Positions 8,034 through 17,419 of a stretch of 52,912 nucleotides of DNA are shown here, piece after piece. This stretch comes from Nitrospirota bacterium (lineage in GTDB: Bacteria > Nitrospirota > 9FT-COMBO-42-15 > HDB-SIOI813). Position numbers and translations under genes: made by a program. The notes under the pieces were generated by a model. That model ran no database searches. It had not been told where the DNA came from and saw nothing but the letters and a program-made list of their open reading frames with translations. The stretch covers positions 1-52,912 of the forward strand of contig JADLDG010000050.1 in assembly GCA_020846775.1 (NCBI GenBank). The letters run 5' to 3'. Position 1 is the stretch's first letter. Each line of letters begins with the position of its first letter.

Positions 8034-9251
8034 ATGAACAAAACACGCATGCGCGATAAGCTTACAAAGGATAATGAAAGACCGGATTGTCATCCTGAAT
8101 ATATTTCGGGATTTCAATCTAAGTCAGGTTCGGTAATTTCGAGCAGACATTATCCCTGGTTGGCGCTTGCACATATATTAAAAAACAGATACGCACTCTC
8201 GAAAAATCTTATAGAGAGATTTTCTTCTCCGGAACAGGTATTCTCATCTTCATTCGAAGAGCTGTGCAGAGCGGAAGGTATAACTCCTGCGATAGCATGG
8301 GAAATAAAATCGTTCAGACATCCATCAGCAGATATTGAGAATGAGTTAAAAAAGATAGATGATGCCGGCATCAAGTTGATTCATTTTAATCACCCGGATT
8401 ATCCTGCAGGGTTAAGAAACATCTATGACCCACCGCTCTATTTCTATATGAATGGAACCATTACTCCTGAAGATACCAATGCACTGGCTGTAGTCGGATC
8501 GAGGAGTCCCTCACCCTATGGTATAAAGGTCACAGAGATGCTTACCGAAAGATTGTCGTCTGCCGGGTTCACTGTAGTCAGCGGAATGGCCAGGGGGATA
8601 GACAGCGCCGCTCACAGGACTGCACTAAAAACAGGAGGAAGAAGTATCGCAGTACTTGGCTGCGGAGCAGACATAGCCTATCCTCGTGAAAACGCAGGCC
8701 TCATGCGTGAGATCATCGGAAATGGGGCAATAATCTCAGAGTTTCCGCTGGGAACCAGGCCTGACAAGAAACACTTCCCTCAGAGAAACAGGATCATAAG
8801 CGGTCTTTCACGTGGAGTTATTGTCGTAGAGGCGGCAGAGAAAAGCGGTTCACTTATAACTGCAAGGTTTGCAATGGAACAGGGACGGGAAATATTTGCT
8901 GTACCCGGGAACATTAATTCACCTCTAAGTAAAGGGGCAAATAATCTTATTAAGCAGGGGGCAAAGGCCGTCACAAGTGTTAATGATGTACTGGAGGAAT
9001 TTGAACAGTTGTTGACGCTCCGGCAAAAACATGGTATCAACATATTGCCTGACGAACCTGATTCTATGTCAGATGAAGAAAAGAATATATACAGGACATT
9101 AACACTTGAACCTAAACATATTAATCAGGTTATTACAGAGAGCGGGATTGAGACACGCAGGGTTATTCAACTATTACTTAACCTTGAGCTAAACGGCCGG
9201 ATAGAACAGTTGCCAGGCAGCTGTTATGTGAGGTCGGCCCTGAACAGCTGA
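8034..9251 (+). CDS. dprA: DNA-processing protein DprA
   Basis: DprA loads RecA on single-stranded DNA taken up in transformation. The Rossmann-like core is clear: VVGSRSPSPYG, SGMARGIDSAAH, FPQRNRIISGLS, and VVEAAEKSGSLITA followed by FAVPGNI. A winged-helix (DprA_WH-like) domain closes the protein (about residues 340-400). The first about 40 residues before the SAM-like region (WLALAHILK) are unusual, because codons 18-29 are a palindromic repeat (see separate entry). No other start lies closer to the core, and no Shine-Dalgarno is visible; TATAAT lies at 8026-8031, just two bases before the ATG. The exact N-terminus is therefore uncertain. Confidence 0.9.
   Translation: MNKTRMRDKLTKDNERPDCHPEYISGFQSKSGSVISSRHYPWLALAHILKNRYALSKNLIERFSSPEQVFSSSFEELCRAEGITPAIAWEIKSFRHPSADIENELKKIDDAGIKLIHFNHPDYPAGLRNIYDPPLYFYMNGTITPEDTNALAVVGSRSPSPYGIKVTEMLTERLSSAGFTVVSGMARGIDSAAHRTALKTGGRSIAVLGCGADIAYPRENAGLMREIIGNGAIISEFPLGTRPDKKHFPQRNRIISGLSRGVIVVEAAEKSGSLITARFAMEQGREIFAVPGNINSPLSKGANNLIKQGAKAVTSVNDVLEEFEQLLTLRQKHGINILPDEPDSMSDEEKNIYRTLTLEPKHINQVITESGIETRRVIQLLLNLELNGRIEQLPGSCYVRSALNS
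8085..8119. repeat. Palindromic repeat inside the 5' codons of dprA
   Basis: The arms at 8085-8099 and 8105-8119 pair at 12 of 15 positions (GATTGTCATCCTGAA against TTCGGGATTTCAATC). The sequence belongs to the same ATCCTGAA / TTC-GGAT style as the larger element at 45317-45406. It encodes residues 18-29 of DprA and probably extended the reading frame after insertion. Confidence 0.55.
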
Positions 9252-9284
9252 AATTAATCCAGGCGTATTAACCAGGGTGACACT

Positions 9285-9411
9285 ATACGAACGTCAGAAA
9301 TGGCTTTCCGCAAGGCAGGCGACGAAGGAAACCGGAGGCGTACTTAAGTACGTACGTTGAGGATTTCCTGAGGAGTCTAACGCCGCAGAAAGACATTTAT
9401 GGCGTTCGTAT
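9285..9411. repeat. 127-base structured element between dprA and topA
   Basis: The terminal arms at 9285-9311 and 9385-9411 are imperfect reverse complements (about 22 of 27 bases pair, beginning ATACGAACG). Inside lie GTACTTAAGTAC, a perfect 12-base palindrome, and further pairing AGGAAA / TTTCCT. The whole region can fold as one long branched hairpin. It ends 21 bases before the topA start. It may be a MITE-like element or a structured leader of topA. Confidence 0.6.
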
Positions 9412-9432
9412 TCCATAAAAGGAGAAGACAGA

Positions 9433-11673
9433 ATGGCAAAACCGCTAATCATCGTGGAGTCCCCGGCAAAGGCAAAGACAATTACGAAGTATCTTGGCAA
9501 ATCGTATAATGTTATGGCCTCAGTCGGTCACGTCAGGGACCTCCCGACCAGTAAACTGGGGGTTGACATAGAAAATGATTTTACTCCCCAGTATACAACC
9601 ATAAAAGGAAAGGGCAAGATCCTCACAGAGATCAAAAAGGCAGCAGGTGCAGCTTCAAAGGTATTCCTCGGTCCTGACCCGGACAGAGAGGGTGAGGCCA
9701 TAGCATGGCACATTGCAGAAGAGCTGACTGATAAAGACGGTAACATCTACCGTGTACTATTTCATGAAATAACAGAAAAGGCGATTAAGGAAGCGCTGCA
9801 TAATCCAGGCAGGATTGACACAAATAAGGTAAATGCCCAGCAGGCACGCCGTATCCTTGATCGAATCGTCGGTTACAAGCTAAGCCCCCTGTTATGGGAA
9901 AAGGTACGCCGCGGACTCAGCGCCGGTAGGGTCCAGTCAGTAGCTGTACGGCTCATATGCGACCTTGAGAAAGAGATAAGCCAATTTGTATCTGAAGAAT
10001 ACTGGTCTCTTACAGCAACAGTTGAGGGGAAAATCCCTCCGCCATTTAAAATAAAGCTTATAAAGTACCGCGGCGAAGATATTAAAATAGCTGACCAGCA
10101 GGAGGCTGAACGAATAAAGGGAGTCCTGTCAGGCAGCGAATATATAGTAAAGACGATTGAAAAAAAGGAACGGAAGAAGAATCCTCAGCCGCCATTCACG
10201 ACAAGCAAGCTCCAGCAGGAGGCTGCCAGAAAGTTGAGATTTACAGCTAAAAAGACAATGATGATTGCCCAGAAATTATATGAGGGGATAGAGATAGGTT
10301 CAGAAGGCCCTGTCGGGCTTATAACATACATGAGAACGGACTCTGTACGTGTATCAGATGATGCCCGGAGCGAGGCAAGAAATTATATAAAAACAAACTT
10401 TGGCAGTGAGTATATCCCTTCTAAGGGTATAGAATTTAAGAATAAGAAGGGGATCCAGGATGCCCACGAGGCAGTCAGGCCGACATCAGTGCTTCGTTCA
10501 CCGGAAGAGATAAAGGAATATGTTGATAAAGACAGTTATAACCTCTACAAGCTCATATGGAACAGATTCGTGGCATGCCAGATGAGCCCGGCGCTACTTG
10601 ACACGACGACCATAGACATTACGGCAGGCGAATATCTCCTTCGTGCAACAGGGGCCATCATCAAATTCCCGGGATTCATGAAACTCTACGAAGAAGGGCT
10701 TGACGATGCTGCTAAGGCCGTAGAAGGAGAGGAGGAGGACGTCCTTCCCTCAGTTACGAAGGGGGAGCTGTTGCACTTTCTTGGCATTGAACCAAAACAG
10801 CATTTTACTCAGCCTCCTTCACGCTATACAGAGGCAACCCTTATAAAAGAGCTTGAAGAAAAAGGGATAGGCAGGCCAAGCACATATGCGGCTATCCTCT
10901 CTACAATACAGGACCGCAAATATGTAGAGAAAAAAGAAGGCAAATTTCACCCTACTGAACTCGGGGTCCTGGTCAATGACATGCTGGTGGAACATTTCCC
11001 TGAGCTAATAGACGTTATGTTCACGGCTAAGATGGAGGACGAACTTGATGAGATAGAAGAAGGCCGGTATGAATGGCGTCAGGCAGTTGGAGACTTTTAT
11101 CGTCCCTTTGACCAGCATCTTGAAAAGGCAAGAAAAGAGATGCGCAATGTAAAGGGAGAAGAGACTCCTACTGATATGAAGTGCGAAAAGTGCGGAAAAG
11201 AGATGGTTATTAAATGGGGCAAACTGGGATACTTCCTCGCCTGCTCCGGTTATCCGGAGTGCAAAAACACAATGAATTTTAAACGGAGCGAAGATGGCAC
11301 TATTGAGGCCATGAAGGAAGAGACAACAGGTGAAAATTGTCCGCAATGCGGATCCCCTATGGTTATTAAGAGCGGACGATTCGGAAGATTTTTTGCCTGC
11401 TCAAAATATCCTGAATGTAAAACAACCAAACCTATAACAACCGGTATTGCATGTCCTCAGGAAGGATGCGGGGGTGAGTTAACGGAAAAGCGCAGCAAGC
11501 GTGGGAAGGTCTTCTACTCATGCACAAAATACCCGACCTGCACATTTGCCATGTGGGACAAACCTGTTACTAAGCCATGCCCGCAGTGCGGAGCGCCATT
11601 TATGGCCGAGAAGTTTGCCCGCGGCAGCAGCAGCATAAGTTGTATAAAAAAAGAGTGCGGATACAAGGAATAA
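9433..11673 (+). CDS. topA: DNA topoisomerase I (type IA)
   Basis: The enzyme relaxes negative supercoils by cutting one strand. The Toprim domain begins with IIVESPAKAKTI and contains DPDREGEAIAWH. The catalytic tyrosine is Y299 in ITYMRTDS, and the GRPSTYA motif of domain II/IV follows. The C-terminal part (about residues 580-746) holds four zinc-ribbon units (CEKCGKEM, CPQCGSPM, CPQEGCGG and CPQCGAPF with their partner cysteines). The length of 746 residues is normal for a four-ribbon form. An AAAAGGAGAAG RBS precedes the ATG. The gene heads the topA-trmFO-xerC-hslVU-argB group. Confidence 0.97.
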   Translation: MAKPLIIVESPAKAKTITKYLGKSYNVMASVGHVRDLPTSKLGVDIENDFTPQYTTIKGKGKILTEIKKAAGAASKVFLGPDPDREGEAIAWHIAEELTDKDGNIYRVLFHEITEKAIKEALHNPGRIDTNKVNAQQARRILDRIVGYKLSPLLWEKVRRGLSAGRVQSVAVRLICDLEKEISQFVSEEYWSLTATVEGKIPPPFKIKLIKYRGEDIKIADQQEAERIKGVLSGSEYIVKTIEKKERKKNPQPPFTTSKLQQEAARKLRFTAKKTMMIAQKLYEGIEIGSEGPVGLITYMRTDSVRVSDDARSEARNYIKTNFGSEYIPSKGIEFKNKKGIQDAHEAVRPTSVLRSPEEIKEYVDKDSYNLYKLIWNRFVACQMSPALLDTTTIDITAGEYLLRATGAIIKFPGFMKLYEEGLDDAAKAVEGEEEDVLPSVTKGELLHFLGIEPKQHFTQPPSRYTEATLIKELEEKGIGRPSTYAAILSTIQDRKYVEKKEGKFHPTELGVLVNDMLVEHFPELIDVMFTAKMEDELDEIEEGRYEWRQAVGDFYRPFDQHLEKARKEMRNVKGEETPTDMKCEKCGKEMVIKWGKLGYFLACSGYPECKNTMNFKRSEDGTIEAMKEETTGENCPQCGSPMVIKSGRFGRFFACSKYPECKTTKPITTGIACPQEGCGGELTEKRSKRGKVFYSCTKYPTCTFAMWDKPVTKPCPQCGAPFMAEKFARGSSSISCIKKECGYKE

Positions 11674-11707
11674 TGAACAATCATGAGTCCTGGCTTACAA
11701 AGGACAA

Positions 11708-11822
11708 TAAAAATCCCCCTTAATCCCCCTTTTTCAAAGGGGGAAATCAGGTACCCCCCTTTAGAAAAGGGGGGTAAAGCTTGTCCTGAGCTTGTCGAAG
11801 GAGGGGGATTTGAACGGGGATT
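11708..11822. repeat. CCCCCTTT-family palindromic repeat between topA and trmFO (copy 1)
   Basis: Two hairpins occur in series: CCCCCTTTTT-CAAAGGGGG, then CCCCCCTTTAG-AAAAGGGGGG. A separate short repeat (TGTCCTGAGCTTGTCGAAGG, 11781-11800) and a GGGGGATTTGAACGGGGATTT tail follow. The tail brings the ribosome-binding site of trmFO. The same family recurs near 17000, 36681, 37071, 45166 and 49921. Confidence 0.8.
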
Positions 11823-11827
11823 TTCAG

Positions 11828-13141
11828 ATGAAACCAGAACTCGTTATAATCGGCGGCGGACTCGCCGGCTCTGAAGCAGCCTGGCAGGCTGCAGAACGAG
11901 GTATTAAGGTCCTTCTTTACGAGATGCGTCCGGGTAAAATGACCGAAGCCCACAAAACCGGAGACCTTGCAGAACTTGTCTGCAGCAACTCGCTTAAATC
12001 CAGTGATGTATCCAACTCCCATGGCCTGCTCAAGGAAGAGCTTCGGATGCTCAACTCCATTATCCTGGTCATTGCAGAAAAAAACAGGGTGCCTGCCGGC
12101 TCTGCACTTGCCGTAGACCGCTCAGCCTTTTCAAAGATGGTGACTGAACACATAGCAACTCATCCCAACATAAAGATTATCAGGGAAGAGGTCTCAATGC
12201 CATCATTTGAAATCCCTGCAATAATTGCAACCGGGCCGCTTACTTCCGAGAAAATGACAAGTGCGCTGGCAGGGATCATTGAAGAGGCTTTCATATATTT
12301 TCATGACGCCATCTCACCGATTATAAGCAGTGACAGCATAAACAACGAGATTGCATTCAGGGCTTCAAGATATAACAGGAGCGGCAATGATTACATCAAT
12401 TGCCCTTTGAACATAGAAGAGTATGAACAGTTTTATCAGGCCCTTATTTCAGCAGATAAGACCACAGCAAGGCCATTTGAAAAGACGCCTTATTTTGAGG
12501 CATGCATGCCTGTAGAGGCAATCGCAGAACGTGGAAGGGAGACCCTTCTGTTCGGCCCTATGAAACCTGTCGGTCTTAAAGACCCAAGGAACGATAAAGA
12601 GCCTTATGCAGTAGTCCAGCTTCGTCAGGAGGACAAATACGGACAGGCATATAACATGGTTGGTTTTCAGACAAGACTCAAGTGGCCTGAGCAGAAAAAG
12701 GTTATCAGGATGATACCTGGCCTTGAAAACGCCGAGTTCCTTCGTTATGGCAGTCTGCACAGAAATACCTATATTAATTCTCCCCGCCTTCTCGATACAT
12801 CACTAAGACTTAAGAAGAGAGAAAATATTTATCTAACGGGACAATTAATCGGTGTGGAGGGTTATACTGAGGCAACGGCCATGGGTCTACTTGCAGGGTT
12901 ATCTTCCGTCATGCATCTCAGGGGAGAGGAGTTCATCCCTCCTCCGGCAACTACAGGAATTGGAGCCCTGCTTCAACATGTAACAGTAGAAGGTCCATCA
13001 GCATTTCAACCAATGAATATAAACTGGGGACTAATTCCACCATTGCAAAAGAAGTTTAGAGACAAGGTGCAAAACAGGATTAAAATGGGCGAGAGGTCAC
13101 TCAAAGACATTGAGAAATGGAAAAAGCAGTTAAAATTTTGA
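11828..13141 (+). CDS. trmFO: Methylenetetrahydrofolate-tRNA-(uracil-5-)-methyltransferase TrmFO
   Basis: This folate- and FAD-dependent enzyme makes m5U54 (ribothymidine) in tRNA. The FAD-binding GGGLAGSEAAW lies right at the N-terminus, and the family motifs CSNSLKS, TGPLTSE, YFEACMPVEAIAERG and GQLIGVEGYTEA are all present. An in-frame TTG at 11792 lies inside the palindromic repeat. The ATG at 11828, with GGGGA upstream, gives the canonical N-terminus (MKPELVIIGGG), so it is chosen (437 residues). The gene follows topA and overlaps xerC, the order seen in several TrmFO-bearing phyla. Confidence 0.96.
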   Translation: MKPELVIIGGGLAGSEAAWQAAERGIKVLLYEMRPGKMTEAHKTGDLAELVCSNSLKSSDVSNSHGLLKEELRMLNSIILVIAEKNRVPAGSALAVDRSAFSKMVTEHIATHPNIKIIREEVSMPSFEIPAIIATGPLTSEKMTSALAGIIEEAFIYFHDAISPIISSDSINNEIAFRASRYNRSGNDYINCPLNIEEYEQFYQALISADKTTARPFEKTPYFEACMPVEAIAERGRETLLFGPMKPVGLKDPRNDKEPYAVVQLRQEDKYGQAYNMVGFQTRLKWPEQKKVIRMIPGLENAEFLRYGSLHRNTYINSPRLLDTSLRLKKRENIYLTGQLIGVEGYTEATAMGLLAGLSSVMHLRGEEFIPPPATTGIGALLQHVTVEGPSAFQPMNINWGLIPPLQKKFRDKVQNRIKMGERSLKDIEKWKKQLKF

Positions 13142-14175
13142 GATCCGACATTCTGATAATAGATGGATTTATCCGCCACATTTCCTTAGAGAGGAATCTG
13201 TCATCACATACAATCAGAAACTACTACTCAGACCTGTCTCAGTTTTTTGAATATTTAACAACTAAATTAAAAAAAGATTCACTGATAATTGAGGACCTCC
13301 GTAAGATTGATCATATAACAATCAGGGGATTTCTCTCCTCTCTTTATGATAAGGGACTATCTAAATCGTCTGTTGCAAGAAAGATCTCAGCCATAAGGAC
13401 CTTTCTTAATTACATGTGCAGGGAAGGGAATCTGGTTAATAATCCCGGGAAGATAGTATCAACTCCCAAGCGAGGCACAACACTGCCAAGGTTTTTATCA
13501 GTAGATGAGGCAGTGAGATTGCTCGGTTCACCTTCCGGAAACGACCGCATGTCAGTAAGAGACAGGGCTATACTCGAGACATTTTACTCAGCAGGGCTCA
13601 GGATCGGAGAGATTGTGGCCATAAACCTCGATGACCTGAATTTATCTGATGGACTGATAAAGGTCCGAGGTAAGGGGAGGAAGGAGCGGATTGTGCCTGT
13701 CGGGAATAAGGCGGTTGAGTCAATTAAGGAATACCTCGCAGACTCTCGGTTGACAATTAAGGCAACTTCAAATGAAACGTCCATGAGCCACTGCTTCACA
13801 AAGGACAATGTTAATAGTCGGGACAGGAATGTCCCGCCTATCGGCGATAGACGGGGTTTTCTAACCCCGTCGGAGAGTTTTTCCAGTGAAAAAGGCTACC
13901 CCCTGTTTCTGAATAAATATGGCCACAGAATAACAACAAGAAGTGTCCACAGGATCGTGGAGAAATACAAGAAACTCAGCGGGCTTTGGGATATAACGCC
14001 TCATTCCCTGCGGCATTCATTTGCAACTCACCTGCTTGAAGGCGGCGCAGACCTCCGCTCTGTTCAGGAGATGCTGGGTCATGCTAATCTATCAACGACT
14101 CAAAGATATACTCATATAAGCATGGATAAGCTGATGGAGGTATATGATAATGCCCACCCACGGGGGAAGAAATAA
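13117..14175 (+). CDS. xerC: Tyrosine recombinase of the XerC/XerD family with a repeat-derived insertion
   Basis: This site-specific recombinase resolves chromosome dimers at dif. The N-terminal SAM-like core-binding domain spans residues about 13-105. The catalytic residues are R162 (AGLRIGE), K186 (GKGRKER), H296 and R299 (PHSLRHS), H322 (LGHANL) and the nucleophile Y331 (QRYTHI), so the site is complete. Family members are about 300 residues long; this one has 352. The excess lies at about 212-262, between the catalytic hairpin and the YPLFLN strand, and codons 235-252 are a three-hairpin palindromic repeat inserted in frame. The ORF overlaps trmFO by 25 bases; a TTG at 13138 would give a four-base overlap instead. 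Whether it is XerC or XerD is judged from gene order only. Confidence 0.9.
   Translation: MEKAVKILRSDILIIDGFIRHISLERNLSSHTIRNYYSDLSQFFEYLTTKLKKDSLIIEDLRKIDHITIRGFLSSLYDKGLSKSSVARKISAIRTFLNYMCREGNLVNNPGKIVSTPKRGTTLPRFLSVDEAVRLLGSPSGNDRMSVRDRAILETFYSAGLRIGEIVAINLDDLNLSDGLIKVRGKGRKERIVPVGNKAVESIKEYLADSRLTIKATSNETSMSHCFTKDNVNSRDRNVPPIGDRRGFLTPSESFSSEKGYPLFLNKYGHRITTRSVHRIVEKYKKLSGLWDITPHSLRHSFATHLLEGGADLRSVQEMLGHANLSTTQRYTHISMDKLMEVYDNAHPRGKK
13819..13871. repeat. Triple-hairpin palindromic element within xerC
   Basis: Three stems follow one another: CGGGACA-GGAA-TGTCCCG (13819-13836), CTATCG-G-CGATAG (13838-13850) and GACGGGGTT-TTCT-AACCCCGTC (13850-13871). All are perfect. The reading frame stays open and encodes RDRNVPPIGDRRGFLTPS. 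This resembles the protein-coding palindromic elements described in Rickettsia, though the sequence is different. Confidence 0.8.
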
Positions 14176-14209
14176 GAGGCATTGAGCAATGAGTTAAAAG
14201 GAGGTTTTG

Positions 14210-14737
14210 ATGTTCAAGAGCACTACGATTTTATGCGTACGACGTAATAATCAGGTTGCAATTGCAGGTGATGGGCAGGTAACCTTAGGCAACACAGTCA
14301 TGAAACATAATGCAAAAAAAATAAGAAGGATGTATAATGGCACAATTTTATCAGGCTTTGCCGGAGGGGCAGCAGATGCCCTTACCCTGTTTGAAAAATT
14401 TGAAGCAAAACTTGAACAGTATCATGGTAATCTTACGCGGGCAGCAGTTGAACTTGCCAAGGACTGGAGGACTGACCGGATATTGAGAAAACTTGAAGCC
14501 CTTATAGCAGTGGCTGACAGAAGCGCCTCTTTAATTATCTCCGGTACCGGTGATATAATCGAACCGGAAGACGGCCTTGTGGCCATAGGTTCCGGCGGGC
14601 CCTATGCAATATCAGCTGCAAGGGCATTGATCAAACACACAGATATGAGTGCCAGAGAAATTGCCGAAGAGGCAATGAAGATAACTGCAGGTATATGTAT
14701 CTATACAAATAGTGAGATATTAATAGAAGAACTTTGA
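14210..14737 (+). CDS. hslV: ATP-dependent protease subunit HslV
   Basis: This threonine peptidase forms a double hexamer with HslU. After removal of the first residues the N-terminal nucleophile should be T5 in [12 protein letters not shown], matching the TTI-VRR start of the family. Conserved blocks [43 protein letters not shown] and AIGSGGPYA are intact. A TTG directly precedes the ATG; the ATG at 14210 with AAAAGGAGG upstream is the better start (175 residues). It lies 34 bases before hslU. Confidence 0.97.
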   Translation: MFKSTTILCVRRNNQVAIAGDGQVTLGNTVMKHNAKKIRRMYNGTILSGFAGGAADALTLFEKFEAKLEQYHGNLTRAAVELAKDWRTDRILRKLEALIAVADRSASLIISGTGDIIEPEDGLVAIGSGGPYAISAARALIKHTDMSAREIAEEAMKITAGICIYTNSEILIEEL

Positions 14738-14771
14738 AAATATAAAAGAGAAAATAAGCAGGGGATTCTGA

Positions 14772-16109
14772 ATGAACAATTTTACTCCAAAAGAAGTAGT
14801 AGCAGAACTTGATAAATATGTAATAGGTCAGACAGCGGCCAAACATGCGGTTGCCATTGCCCTAAGGACACGGTGGAGAAGGCAGCAGCTCTCCGAAGAC
14901 CTTCGCGATGAGGTCTCGCCAAAGAATATAATAATGATCGGTCCTACAGGGGTAGGCAAGACCGAGATATCGCGGCGGCTTGCAAAGTTGTCACAGGCGC
15001 CATTCATAAAGGTTGAGGCATCCAAATTTACAGAAGTTGGCTATATTGGACGGGACGTCGAGTCTATAGTACGTGACCTGACCCAGTTATCCATCAACAT
15101 GTTAAAAGAAGAACGTACGCATATAGTCAGGGAAAAGGGGATGCACCAGGCAGAAGAGCGCCTCCTTGATCTGCTCCTGCCAGCCCCTCCTCCACGGCCT
15201 TCGCATGATACGGCGGCCACAGAGCCAAGACCTACTGAAACAAGGGAAAAGCTTCGAGCTCAATTAAAAGAGGGGAAGCTTGATGACCGGCAGGTCGAGC
15301 TTGATGTCAAGGAGAAGGTAATGCCTGTAGGCGTCATATCCAATATAGGAATGGAAGACCTTGAGATGAACCTGAAGGATATGCTTAGCGGAATCTTTCC
15401 CGGGAAAAATAAAAAAAGGAAGGTCAAGGTTAAGGATGCAATTAATATACTTGCGGATGAAGAGGTCCAGAAGCTCATTGATATGGACGATGTCTATAAA
15501 GAGTCTATTACAAGGGTTGAACAATCAGGCATTGTATTCCTGGACGAGATTGACAAGATTGCGAGCAGGGAGAAGAGCCATGGGCCTGATGTGTCCCGTG
15601 AAGGAGTTCAGAGAGACCTCCTGCCAATAGTTGAGGGTACTACTGTTACTACAAAGTACGGGCCTGTAAGGACTGACCATATCCTGTTTATCGCAGCCGG
15701 CGCATTTCATGTTTCAAAACCTTCTGATCTCATCCCTGAACTACAGGGACGCTTCCCTATCAGGGTTGAACTCGATTCACTTAAAGAAGGAGATTTTATC
15801 AGGATACTGACAGAACCCAGGAATGCATTGTTAAAGCAATACACTGCGATGCTTGAGACCGAGGGAATTGATATAAAATTCACAGAAGATGCAATCATGG
15901 AAATAGCCTCTACAGCTGTGTCCGTAAATGAACGGATGGAGAACATAGGGGCAAGGAGACTGTTTACAATTATGGAAAAACTGCTTGACGACATATCATT
16001 TAATGCACCGGAACTAAGCGGGAAAAGTTATAACATTGATTCAGCATATGTTAAGGAACGACTGACAGAAATTATAAAGGACCAGGATTTAAGCAAATAC
16101 ATATTGTAA
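14772..16109 (+). CDS. hslU: ATP-dependent protease ATPase subunit HslU
   Basis: This AAA+ partner of HslV unfolds substrates. The N-terminal [17 protein letters not shown] segment, Walker A GPTGVGKT at 57-64 and the GYIGRDVES pore loop are present. An I-domain spans about residues 108-235, Walker B ends in FLDEIDKIA, and the C-terminus LSKYIL inserts into HslV. The length of 445 residues is normal. An AGCAGGGGA stretch upstream of the ATG serves as the RBS. Confidence 0.97.
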   Translation: MNNFTPKEVVAELDKYVIGQTAAKHAVAIALRTRWRRQQLSEDLRDEVSPKNIIMIGPTGVGKTEISRRLAKLSQAPFIKVEASKFTEVGYIGRDVESIVRDLTQLSINMLKEERTHIVREKGMHQAEERLLDLLLPAPPPRPSHDTAATEPRPTETREKLRAQLKEGKLDDRQVELDVKEKVMPVGVISNIGMEDLEMNLKDMLSGIFPGKNKKRKVKVKDAINILADEEVQKLIDMDDVYKESITRVEQSGIVFLDEIDKIASREKSHGPDVSREGVQRDLLPIVEGTTVTTKYGPVRTDHILFIAAGAFHVSKPSDLIPELQGRFPIRVELDSLKEGDFIRILTEPRNALLKQYTAMLETEGIDIKFTEDAIMEIASTAVSVNERMENIGARRLFTIMEKLLDDISFNAPELSGKSYNIDSAYVKERLTEIIKDQDLSKYIL

Positions 16110-16131
16110 TCAACATTGAGGTCACACTGAA

Positions 16132-16998
16132 TTGCAGCGAAATATAGAAAAAGCCCAATTACTCGTAGAAGCACTTCCATATATCCGTAATCTGTCAGGC
16201 AAGACAATAGTCTTTAAATTTGGCGGTAATGCCATGATTGACGAAAAACTCAAGGAGATGTTCGCCGAAGACGTGGTGCTTACAAAATACATCGGGATGA
16301 GTCCCGTGGTTGTCCATGGCGGAGGGCCTCAAATAAGTGAGGTCATGGATAAGATGGGGAAAAAACCGGTATTCATTGAGGGAATCAGGATAACAGACGG
16401 TGAAACCATGGACATTGTCGAAATGGTCCTTGGCGGAAAGATCAATAAGGAACTGGTTAACAGGATAAATCAGCATGGAGGAAATGCCGTCGGACTTACC
16501 GGAATAGACGCAGGATTGATACGTGCAAGAAAACTGAGAAGACCAAGAAAAGGTGCCGGTATTGATCGTGGACTTGTCGGGGAGGTTGAATCAATCTCTC
16601 CCAATATTATACGCTCTCTCGAACAGAACAGGTTCATACCGGTTATTGCCCCGATAGGTGTGGACCATAAAGGCAAGACCTATAATATTAATGCAGACAC
16701 AGCGGCAGGCGCTATAGCGGCGACCTTGAAGGCTGAAAAACTCATCTTCTTGACCGATGTTAAAGGGATACTTGGCAAGGACGGCAGGCTTATCTCAACA
16801 CTTACCCGAAAACAGGTCCTCAGCCTGATAAAAAGCGGCGTAATTACATCCGGTATGCTTCCAAAGGTGAGGGCCTGTTTAGAGGCGCTTGATGGCGGAG
16901 TCAAAAAGACACACATAATAGACGGGAGGATAAATCATTCGATCCTCCTTGAGATATTCACTAAAAAAGGGATAGGAACAGAGATTGTATCCGGGTAA
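16132..16998 (+). CDS. argB: Acetylglutamate kinase
   Basis: The enzyme phosphorylates N-acetylglutamate in arginine synthesis. The amino-acid-kinase fold shows [31 protein letters not shown]...YNINAD and FLTDVKGIL, then [18 protein letters not shown], in the family order. The start is a TTG at 16132 with GAGG about ten bases upstream; no in-frame ATG lies before the conserved region. The N-terminal stretch ([12 protein letters not shown]) is the helix seen in arginine-inhibited forms, which suggests feedback control (inference). The gene is 22 bases after hslU. Confidence 0.96.
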   Translation: MQRNIEKAQLLVEALPYIRNLSGKTIVFKFGGNAMIDEKLKEMFAEDVVLTKYIGMSPVVVHGGGPQISEVMDKMGKKPVFIEGIRITDGETMDIVEMVLGGKINKELVNRINQHGGNAVGLTGIDAGLIRARKLRRPRKGAGIDRGLVGEVESISPNIIRSLEQNRFIPVIAPIGVDHKGKTYNINADTAAGAIAATLKAEKLIFLTDVKGILGKDGRLISTLTRKQVLSLIKSGVITSGMLPKVRACLEALDGGVKKTHIIDGRINHSILLEIFTKKGIGTEIVSG

Positions 16999-16999
16999 A

Positions 17000-17087
17000 T
17001 AAAAATCCCCCTATATCCCCCTTTGATAAAGGGGGACTCAGAATTCCCCACTTTAGTAAAGGGGGGATGGGGGGGATTTGAAAGGGG
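17000..17087. repeat. CCCCCTTT-family palindromic repeat between argB and the PilZ gene (copy 2)
   Basis: CCCCCTTTGATAAAGGGGG is followed by CCCCACTTTAGTAAAGGGGGG and GGGGGGATTTGAAAGGGGA. The layout matches copy 1: an AAAAATCCCCCT start, two hairpins, then the GGGATTTGAA-GGGGA tail placed just upstream of a start codon, where it acts as the RBS of the PilZ gene. Confidence 0.8.
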
Positions 17088-17095
17088 AGCTTCGG

Positions 17096-17383
17096 ATGAA
17101 AAGCAGAAGAAAAAACAGACGGCTGACAATCATGGGTATGGGCTGCCTCAAGGTTGAGGGTGACAGAAAGTCACATGAGGTCTATATTGCCAATATCAGT
17201 AAAGGCGGAGTTGGTATATATATACACAAACCGCTCAAGGTTGGGATAGGTGCGTATATCACTTTTACTCAGAGAGATATTGAGGGTGATACAACTTTTG
17301 ATGAACAACCAGCTACGGTTGCCTGGTGCTCCAGGTGCGGCTCAGTTTACGCGGCCGGTCTCAGATTTCCCGGCACCAGGTAA
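17096..17383 (+). CDS. Small PilZ-domain protein
   Basis: The protein has 95 residues and is a single PilZ domain. The N-terminal arginine-rich stretch (KSRRKNRR) provides the RxxxR half of the cyclic-di-GMP site, and ANISKGGVGI provides the (D/N)xSxxG half. A VAWCSRCG...YAAGLRF ending closes the barrel. It may therefore sense c-di-GMP, but no partner domain is attached. A TTG 18 bases upstream lies in the repeat; the ATG at 17096 with AGGGGAG is the better start. It is convergent with uppP. Confidence 0.8.
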   Translation: MKSRRKNRRLTIMGMGCLKVEGDRKSHEVYIANISKGGVGIYIHKPLKVGIGAYITFTQRDIEGDTTFDEQPATVAWCSRCGSVYAAGLRFPGTR

Positions 17384-17419
17384 CGCCCTGCCTTAATGAC
17401 CGGTTTTTCAAACAAGAAC

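Noticed and set aside
11683-11874. Small plus-strand frame between topA and trmFO
   Set aside because: It is only the translated palindromic repeat (PLNPPFSKGE-type text) and then runs out of frame through trmFO.
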